Made by a program: the position numbers and the translations under genes. This document shows, in pieces, positions 1 through 3,726 of a DNA stretch of 5,294 bases. The notes under the pieces were generated by a model. It worked only from the letters and a program-made list of their open reading frames with translations. It was not told where the DNA came from and did not search any database. Every line of letters begins with the position of its first letter. Position 1 is the first letter of the stretch. Origin of the DNA: Candidatus Segetimicrobium genomatis (GTDB lineage Bacteria > Sysuimicrobiota > Sysuimicrobiia > Sysuimicrobiales > Segetimicrobiaceae); contig VBAO01000231.1 in NCBI GenBank assembly GCA_005883865.1, forward strand, positions 1-5,294, written 5' to 3'.

Positions 1-287
1 TCAACCCGGATCGTGTTGACCGCGCCGATCAGGCGGGCGTAGTCCGTGGTCTCGTCGCGGTACGCGAGCGCAGCTTCCTTGTGCGGGACGGTGACGTAGA
101 CCCCCGCGACCCCGAGCGCCGGCAGCCCCCTAAGCGCCGTCTCCAGGCGGTCGCGGGCGACCTGGAACGGTACATAACACCAGTCCAGCCCCAGCGCGGC
201 AAACGCCGCGTTGTGGAACCGCGGGGAGAGGCTTCCTCGTACCGCATCCCCAATGAGGCCGACGACCGTTGTCGTCCCGTCGATCAC
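1..287 (-). CDS. aroE: Shikimate dehydrogenase (AroE), N-terminal part, cut by the window edge
   Basis: The family performs the NADPH-dependent reduction of 3-dehydroshikimate to shikimate in the cytoplasmic chorismate (aromatic amino acid) pathway. The 95 visible residues match the substrate-binding N-terminal domain. They show GLIGDAV (10-16), the shikimate-binding SLSP (19-22) with HNAAF (25-29), GVYVTVPHK (62-70) whose Lys70 matches the family's catalytic lysine, DET (78-80), and GAVNTI (88-93). The NADP-binding Rossmann half lies beyond base 1. The usual Asn of the NVT motif is Tyr64 here. The start chosen is GTG at 287-285, preceded by a GGGGGGA run and a TATAAT box. An in-frame GTG lies eight codons further upstream, but using it would put the TATAAT inside the gene. 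AroE is divergent from the phosphoribosyltransferase at 448. Identity is sure at family level. Paralogues such as YdiB-type quinate/shikimate dehydrogenases cannot be excluded without the missing C-terminal half. Confidence 0.9.
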   Translation of the reverse strand, partial: MIDGTTTVVGLIGDAVRGSLSPRFHNAAFAALGLDWCYVPFQVARDRLETALRGLPALGVAGVYVTVPHKEAALAYRDETTDYARLIGAVNTIRV

Positions 288-296
288 CGTCCCCCC

Positions 297-326
297 ATTA
301 TACGGAGCCACCCCGCGCCAGCACAA
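297..326 (-). promoter_or_regulatory. Promoter of aroE, probably giving a leaderless or very short-leader mRNA
   Basis: On the minus strand there is a perfect sigma-70/sigma-A -10 box, TATAAT, at 302-297. A weaker -35-like TTGTGC lies at 326-321 with an 18-bp spacer. Only 9 bp separate the -10 box from the GTG start codon of aroE, so transcription starting at the usual distance would begin at or within a few bases of that codon. This was recognised by eye; the start site is inferred. Confidence 0.5.
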
Positions 327-347
327 GGCCTCGGCCCCGCCGATGCG

Positions 348-374
348 CCGCGGCACCCCGCGGCCCGAAGGGCC
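348..374. repeat. Overlapping GC-rich inverted repeats in the divergent intergenic region
   Basis: Two copies of CCGCGG (348-353 and 358-363) flank CACC and form a 16-bp dyad. It overlaps a second dyad, GGCCC-GAA-GGGCC (362-374). The two share bases 362-363, so they could not both form hairpins at once. The block lies directly upstream of the -35 box for the phosphoribosyltransferase and about 20 bp upstream of the -35 of aroE. It could be an operator for either or both, or a chance product of high GC. Confidence 0.35.
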
Positions 375-375
375 C

Positions 376-405
376 TGGACAGCGCGCGTGCCCGCGTGCC
401 AGAAT
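376..405 (+). promoter_or_regulatory. Promoter of the phosphoribosyltransferase gene (extended -10)
   Basis: TGGACA at 376-381 matches five of six bases of the -35 consensus. An 18-bp spacer leads to CAGAAT at 400-405, preceded by TG at 397-398, which gives an extended -10 element. Initiation about 7 bp downstream would leave a leader of roughly 35 nt before the ATG at 448. No other good promoter is visible in this strand of the intergenic region. Confidence 0.5.
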
Positions 406-435
406 GGCAGACGGCATCGAGGATGCGGTCCCCAC

Positions 436-441
436 GGAGGG
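436..441 (+). promoter_or_regulatory. Shine-Dalgarno site fixing the start of the phosphoribosyltransferase
   Basis: GGAGGG lies 6 nt before the ATG at 448. The reading frame is open upstream to 211, but that part overlaps aroE and its promoter. This site therefore supports the internal ATG as the true start. Confidence 0.7.
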
Positions 442-447
442 CGCGCA

Positions 448-1026
448 ATGAAGTACGAGGGGCAGGAGTATTACGAGATCGAGGTCGCCGGAATCCGCCG
501 CAGACTTCCGATCGTGAAGATCAACGATTCGCTCTGGATCGCCGCGTTCGTTCTCTGGGGGGATGTCGAGCTCACCAACGCCTGCGCGCGGGCCATCGCC
601 GCCCGGCTCGAGCCGATGGAGTTCGACACCGTGGTCTCGATCGAAGCGAAAGGGGTGCCGTTGGTCCACATGGTCGCCACCTACCTCTCCGATCCGATCG
701 CCGGCCGCTACTGCCCCTACACCGTGCTGCGGAAGAGCGTCAAGGGCTACATGAAGCGCCCCCTGACCGTGACCGTGAAATCGATCACCACCGCCGCAGT
801 GCAGTCCCTGGTCCTCGACGGGAGGGAAGCCGACCGGCTCCGGGGAAGCCGGGTCGTCATCGTCGACGACGTCGTCAGCACCGGCGGCAGCCTGCGCGCG
901 ACCGAGGATCTGGTGCAGCAGGTGGGGGCCCGGGTCGTGGCGCGGGCCGCGGTTCTCCACGAAGAAGGCGGGTACAAGGACCCCGGGCTGATCTCGCTGG
1001 GAACCCTGCCGATCTTTACCAAGTAG
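448..1026 (+). CDS. Type I phosphoribosyltransferase, adenine phosphoribosyltransferase-like (Apt-like group)
   Basis: This 192-residue cytoplasmic protein has the type I phosphoribosyltransferase signature. Its PRPP-binding loop is VVIVDDVVSTGGS (residues 136-148), with the two adjacent acidic residues that bind the ribose hydroxyls and the Ser-Thr-Gly-Gly phosphate loop. SIEAKGVPL (64-72) corresponds to the IE-(S/A)-(R/K)-G pyrophosphate loop of the adenine/xanthine phosphoribosyltransferases, and RKSVKGYM (95-102) to their flexible RK loop. Such enzymes transfer ribose 5-phosphate from PRPP to a nucleobase, so purine salvage is the likely role. However, the N-terminal part (LPIVKINDSLWIA, 20-32) and the SITTAAVQSLVLDG segment (112-125) belong to a subgroup usually annotated only as a phosphoribosyltransferase. 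The substrate is therefore not certain. It is a single gene with its own promoter and SD, convergent with tatA 13 bp downstream. I give no gene symbol because canonical Apt function is unproven. Confidence 0.88.
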   Translation: MKYEGQEYYEIEVAGIRRRLPIVKINDSLWIAAFVLWGDVELTNACARAIAARLEPMEFDTVVSIEAKGVPLVHMVATYLSDPIAGRYCPYTVLRKSVKGYMKRPLTVTVKSITTAAVQSLVLDGREADRLRGSRVVIVDDVVSTGGSLRATEDLVQQVGARVVARAAVLHEEGGYKDPGLISLGTLPIFTK

Positions 1027-1053
1027 CGCGCGGCGGAAGTTATTCCTTGCGCG
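1027..1053 (+). terminator. Hairpin between convergent phosphoribosyltransferase and tatA genes
   Basis: Starting right after the phosphoribosyltransferase stop codon, CGCGCGG-C-GGAA (1027-1038) can pair with TTCCTTGCGCG (1043-1053) around a GTTA loop, with one bulged C. Two of the pairs are G-U in the plus-strand RNA and would be A-C mismatches in the minus-strand RNA. The structure therefore favours terminating the plus-strand gene. No U-tract follows, so it is not a classical intrinsic terminator. It includes the TAA stop codon of tatA. Confidence 0.4.
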
Positions 1054-1426
1054 TGAGGGATTCCAGCACAGCCTGCGCCGGCGGTTCGGACGCCAGCGAG
1101 TGCGAGCCCTCGTAGTCGGGACCCGACGCGGGGGAGTGGGCATCGGACGGCGAAGCCGCGGGGACGGCCGGAGCGGGCGCATCAGCCGCGGGGGGCGTCA
1201 GAGCGGGGGCGGGGAGCGCCGCCGGCTCGTGGGCGATGGGCGACTCCTCGGTCCTCTCCACCTCGTCGGCCGCCGTCCTGAACTCCTCCTGGGCGTTCCG
1301 GACGGCGCCCCGAAAGTCGCGGACCGCTCGGCCCATGGCGCTGCCGAGCCCAATGAGTTTTTGGGGACCAAAGATGAACAGCGCGATGAGCATGATGATG
1401 AACAGCTTTTCCGGGTTATCGAACAT
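1040..1426 (-). CDS. tatA: Sec-independent protein translocase TatA/TatB-family subunit
   Basis: This small membrane protein of the twin-arginine translocation system would oligomerise in the cytoplasmic membrane with TatC to export folded proteins. In its 128 residues there is a short N-terminal membrane helix (about 7-19, PEKLFIIMLIALFIF) and the FGP hinge (19-21). An amphipathic helix follows (about 24-60, with AMGRAVRDFRGAVRNAQEEF), then a Pro/Ala-rich low-complexity tail (about 63-100) and a charged end. The FGP and short helix are TatA-like. The GPQKL sequence, the acidic residue Glu6 just before the membrane helix, and the length (E. coli TatA is about 90 residues, TatB about 170) are reminiscent of TatB, so TatA versus TatB is open. 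The usual LPELG after the hinge is LIGLG. ATG 1426 has GAGGTG at 1437-1432, 5 nt upstream. No tatC is visible in the window. Confidence 0.87.
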   Translation of the reverse strand: MFDNPEKLFIIMLIALFIFGPQKLIGLGSAMGRAVRDFRGAVRNAQEEFRTAADEVERTEESPIAHEPAALPAPALTPPAADAPAPAVPAASPSDAHSPASGPDYEGSHSLASEPPAQAVLESLTRKE

Positions 1427-1529
1427 GCGGACACCTCACCCCACGCCGGCCCCCCGAGTCCGAGGATCGCCCCCCTGCGGCCTGCGCCCCGCATGGGGTG
1501 GGCACGCCCGCGTGGGACACGCCCTGATT

Positions 1530-1535
1530 ATTCTA
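1530..1535 (-). promoter_or_regulatory. Possible -10 box for tatA
   Basis: TAGAAT on the minus strand (1535-1530) sits in the only AT-rich patch of the 155-bp gap between tatA and the metallopeptidase gene. It would give a leader of about 95 nt. I find no good -35 at 16-18 bp, where TTCCGC is the best candidate and overlaps the hairpin behind the upstream gene. The leader region (1427-1525) contains several short GC dyads, for example GCGTG-TCC-CACGC on the minus strand, but nothing I can assign to a known riboswitch. Confidence 0.3.
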
Positions 1536-1552
1536 CACTACAGCGTAAGCGG

Positions 1553-1576
1553 CGCGGAAGACCCGGTCGTTCCGCG
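1553..1576 (-). terminator. Hairpin just after the metallopeptidase stop codon
   Basis: Read on the minus strand, CGCGGAA and TTCCGCG form a perfect 7-bp stem. Within the 10-nt loop, GAC can pair with GTC around CGG after one bulged C. It begins 5 nt after the TAG stop at 1584-1582. There is no following T-run, so intrinsic termination is possible but not assured. It separates the DinB/metallopeptidase operon from tatA. Confidence 0.45.
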
Positions 1577-1581
1577 AGGAG

Positions 1582-2019
1582 CTACCCAGTCGATCGGGGG
1601 CGACGGAGCCGGAGCCCTGCCGCGGGCCGCGCCCGGGCACGCCGGCTTCCGGCCAGGTATCGCTGGTAGAATCGCTCGACCGTCTTCCGGTTGATCCGAA
1701 AGGCGGGCGTGCGGTGCGGCCTGATCGCGCCGCTGAAGGTTCGGGGGATGTGGAGCAATTCATGGATCAGGACGCGATCCTGCTCGGCGCGCGGAAGATG
1801 GCTGAACTCCGGCTCGATGATCTCCACGACGTAGGCGGGACGAATGCCCAGCACCTGCTGCCACAGCGTCGGCAGGCCCCAGATCCGCGCCCACGCCTCG
1901 GAGGTCGACCCGTACCCCCGAACGCAAAAAATGCGCGATGGATCGACGTGGGTAAAGCCCAGCGCGCCGACGATCTTTCGGAGGCGGGCGTGGGTCTGGC
2001 GGCACAGGCTCCAGCGCAT
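1582..2019 (-). CDS. Predicted small zinc metallopeptidase (HExxH; COG4900-like)
   Basis: This 145-residue protein contains a textbook gluzincin/minigluzincin-type zinc motif, HELLH at residues 86-90, in the context VLIHELLHIPRTFSG. A conserved-looking IRPH follows with His102. In the predicted metallopeptidase family COG4900 (related to the PhageMetallopep domain), the pattern H-E-L-x-H-I-P-x-x-x-x-G-x-x-R-x-H is characteristic, and I assign it to that group from memory. Glu87 would be the catalytic base, with His86, His90 and possibly His102 as zinc ligands. Upstream, RIFCVRGYGSTSEAWARIWG (30-49) resembles the region before the active site in these proteins. The C-terminal 20 residues are Arg-rich. 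There is no signal peptide or membrane segment, so it is cytosolic, and the substrate is unknown. ATG 2019 has GAGGG at 2030-2026, 6 nt upstream, and lies 13 bp after the DinB-like stop, which implies co-transcription. Confidence 0.8.
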   Translation of the reverse strand: MRWSLCRQTHARLRKIVGALGFTHVDPSRIFCVRGYGSTSEAWARIWGLPTLWQQVLGIRPAYVVEIIEPEFSHLPRAEQDRVLIHELLHIPRTFSGAIRPHRTPAFRINRKTVERFYQRYLAGSRRARARPAAGLRLRRPRSTG

Positions 2020-2032
2020 CGCACACCCTCGC

Positions 2033-2518
2033 TCAGTGGGGGCTGGCCTCGCGGGGCGCGTTGCGTGCGAGCTTGAGCAGGAGCAGGGCCTGCCCGCGGT
2101 GGTACCCGAGGTGCTCGATGTAGTGGAGGAGCGCCCAGATCTTGGTCGGCCGGCGCGGCGGCGTGCCCTGCGTGACCGACGGCGCCGCCTCGGCCTCCAG
2201 GTCCTGCATCGTCAGGGGCGCGAGCACCTGGCGCGTCGTGCGCCGGGCGTCCTCGACGGCGCGGAGGACGTCCTCCCGCCTGGGCCGATCGTGGAGGAAC
2301 TCCTTGTCGCGCACCCGGCGGCTCGGGACTCCGCCGATCGCTTCGCCGATCCACCACCGCGCGCTTCCGGCCAGATGGCGGAGGAGGATCGCCACCGAGT
2401 TGAACTCCGGTCCGGGGGTCCAGTGCAACACCGCCTCATCGACCCCCGCGACCGCCTTGAGGAGCGCGTCCCACGTCTCGTCGAGATACGCGGTGAGCGC
2501 CCGCACCCCGGCATCCAT
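2033..2518 (-). CDS. DinB-like four-helix-bundle protein (DUF1572/DinB_2-type), putative metal-dependent enzyme
   Basis: This 161-residue soluble protein matches the DinB/YfiT-like superfamily, whose members bind a divalent metal through three histidines in a four-helix bundle. Some of them act as thiol-dependent S-transferases. The visible signature is ILLRHLAGSARWW (45-57) giving His48, the loop PSRRVRDKEF (65-74), and LHYIEHLGYHRGQALLL (131-147) giving His136 and His140. The N-x-V-A-I-L-L-x-H-L-x-G pattern and the RDKEF-like loop resemble the DUF1572 branch. The start is ATG 2518, preceded by AAGGAGG. The frame stays open 28 codons further, but that extension has no SD and is low in recognisable sequence. 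It is the first gene of a two-gene operon with the metallopeptidase. The name DinB reflects fold homology to a DNA-damage-induced Bacillus gene and not to DNA polymerase IV. The substrate cannot be named. Confidence 0.85.
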   Translation of the reverse strand: MDAGVRALTAYLDETWDALLKAVAGVDEAVLHWTPGPEFNSVAILLRHLAGSARWWIGEAIGGVPSRRVRDKEFLHDRPRREDVLRAVEDARRTTRQVLAPLTMQDLEAEAAPSVTQGTPPRRPTKIWALLHYIEHLGYHRGQALLLLKLARNAPREASPH

Positions 2519-2787
2519 CGTTTCCTCCTTCACGCCCGATCTGGTCGAGAACCCATCGTGCCCGCGTGCCGTGGTCCTCTCCCTAGATTCGCCACACGAC
2601 AATAACCGTCCCTGCCGCGCGACCCCCGCGGGGATCCGCGGCGCCGGCCCCGGCCGGACGGCTCGCGCACGAACGCGCTCCGGCAGGGAACCCCCACGCC
2701 TCGGCCGTATGAAAGGAGTTTGTGGTTTGTGCGGGCGACGAGCGCCGGTCTCGCGCCCGCCGGATGTCGTCTACGCCCGGCGACGCA
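2519..2787. other. Intergenic region between gyrA and the DinB-like gene, no supported gene
   Basis: These 269 bp separate two same-strand genes. Apart from the Shine-Dalgarno site of the DinB-like gene, they hold no convincing gene, tRNA or repeat. A promoter for the DinB-like operon is expected here. TATTGT at 2604-2599 on the minus strand is the best -10-like hexamer, but it lacks a -35. A 14-bp word at 2557-2570 also occurs inside the phosphoribosyltransferase promoter (387-400). An AT-richer patch at 2708-2732 on the plus strand carries AAGGAG (2713-2718) and an ATG at 2709, but I do not call a gene there. Confidence 0.5.
2524..2530 (-). promoter_or_regulatory. Strong Shine-Dalgarno site deciding the DinB-like start
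   Basis: AAGGAGG lies 5 nt before ATG 2518 on the minus strand. It is among the best ribosome binding sites in the window and argues against the longer, TTG-initiated frame beginning at 2602. Confidence 0.75.
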
Positions 2788-2807
2788 TCACGCCGACGCG
2801 TCGCCGG
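2777..2807 (-). terminator. Perfect 10-bp hairpin over the gyrA stop codon
   Basis: CCGGCGACGC (2777-2786) and GCGTCGCCGG (2798-2807) are perfect inverted repeats with an 11-nt loop. The loop contains the gyrA TGA (2790-2788). Position and stability suit a transcription-end structure for the gyrBA operon. However, no T-run follows on the minus strand, and part of the stem encodes the last residues of GyrA. It may equally be a stabilising 3' structure. Confidence 0.45.
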
Positions 2808-3726
2808 CGGTATCCTCTGCAACCGCGATCGGGGCGATGGCCGACACCCGATCCCCCTCATCGAGCCGCTGGAGCCGTACCCCCTGTGCCTCGCGTCCCT
2901 GCGCCGAGATGTCCTTGACCAACAGCCGGCTGACGATGCCCTGCGCGGTAATGATCAGCACCTCATCCTGATCGTTCACGGCGCGAATCGCGGCAACGCT
3001 TCCGGTGCGCGGCGTCAGACGAATGATGCGCACGCCGGAGCCGCCCCGCCGCTGCAGGCGGTATTGGCTCAGCAGTGTGCGCTTCTCGAGCCCCAGCTCG
3101 GTCGCGACCAAGAGGTACTGACCCTCCCCGCTCTTCGCCATGCCGACCACCGCATCGTCCCGCCGCAGGGCGATTCCGATCACCCCGCGGGTGGCGCGGC
3201 CCATCTCCCGCACGTTGGCCTCTTTGAAGCGGATCGCCTGTCCCCGGCGGGTGGCCAGGATGACCTCCTCCTTGCCGTCGGTCAGGCGCACCGCCACCAA
3301 CTCGTCGTCCTTGTCGAGCGTGATCGCGACGATCCCCGCCCGCTTCGCGTTGATGAACTCCATGAGCCCGGTCTTCTTGACGTACCCTTGTTTGGTGGCA
3401 AAGAACAAGAAGCCCGCATCTTCGAACGAACGGATCGGGATGATCGCGTTGACCCGCTCGCCCTGGGCGACGGTAACGAGGTTGACAAGGCTCGTCCCCT
3501 TCGCCATCCGGCCCGCCTCGGGGATCTCGTACGCCTTGACCCGGTACGCCTTCCCTCGGTTGCTGAAGAACAGGACGAAGGCGTGGTTGGTGGTGACGGT
3601 CGCCACCTCCACGTAATCCTCCTCCTTCGTCCCCATCCCCATGACCCCGCGGCCGCCCCGCTGTTGCCGGCGGTAGGTCTCGAGCAGCAGCCGCTTGATG
3701 TAGCCGTTGTGGGTCAGGGTGAGCGT
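2788..3726 (-). pseudogene. gyrA: DNA gyrase subunit A, C-terminal DNA-wrapping domain, out of frame with the N-terminal part
   Basis: These 312 codons, from TLTLTHNGYIKR to the TGA, encode a complete GyrA C-terminal domain, the six-bladed beta-pinwheel that wraps DNA and makes negative supercoiling possible. Six blade repeats are visible, beginning near THNGYIKR, FSNRGKAYR, ATKQGYVKK, ATRRGQAIR, ATELGLEKR and ITAQGIVSR. The GyrA-box that marks gyrase rather than topoisomerase IV is QQRGGRG (residues 21-27 of this segment, 3646-3666). A second box-like QRRGGSG lies in blade five (3034-3054). The end, AEDTAGDASA, is short and lacks the long acidic tail of E. coli GyrA. The frame stays open upstream to 3804, but there it is only a shadow of the N-terminal coding frame and offers no sensible start. 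Unless ribosomes change frame or the sequence is faulty, this domain would not be made. Confidence 0.88.

Noticed and set aside
81..1115. A 344-codon plus-strand open frame over aroE and the phosphoribosyltransferase
   Set aside because: It is out of frame with the clear phosphoribosyltransferase and antisense to aroE. Its composition is Arg/Pro/Gly-rich, typical of a GC-rich shadow.
1427..1581. A riboswitch or structured small RNA in the tatA leader
   Set aside because: Only short GC dyads were found, none matching a known riboswitch core. They are as expected for GC-rich DNA.
2519..2602. Upstream extension of the DinB-like protein by 28 residues
   Set aside because: The extended start is TTG without an SD, whereas ATG 2518 has AAGGAGG at good spacing and gives the family's usual N-terminus.
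2709..2918. A possible short zinc-knuckle protein beginning MKGVCGLCGR on the plus strand
   Set aside because: There is only one CxxC pair and no SD upstream of the ATG. The rest is Arg/Pro-rich shadow sequence running into antisense gyrA.
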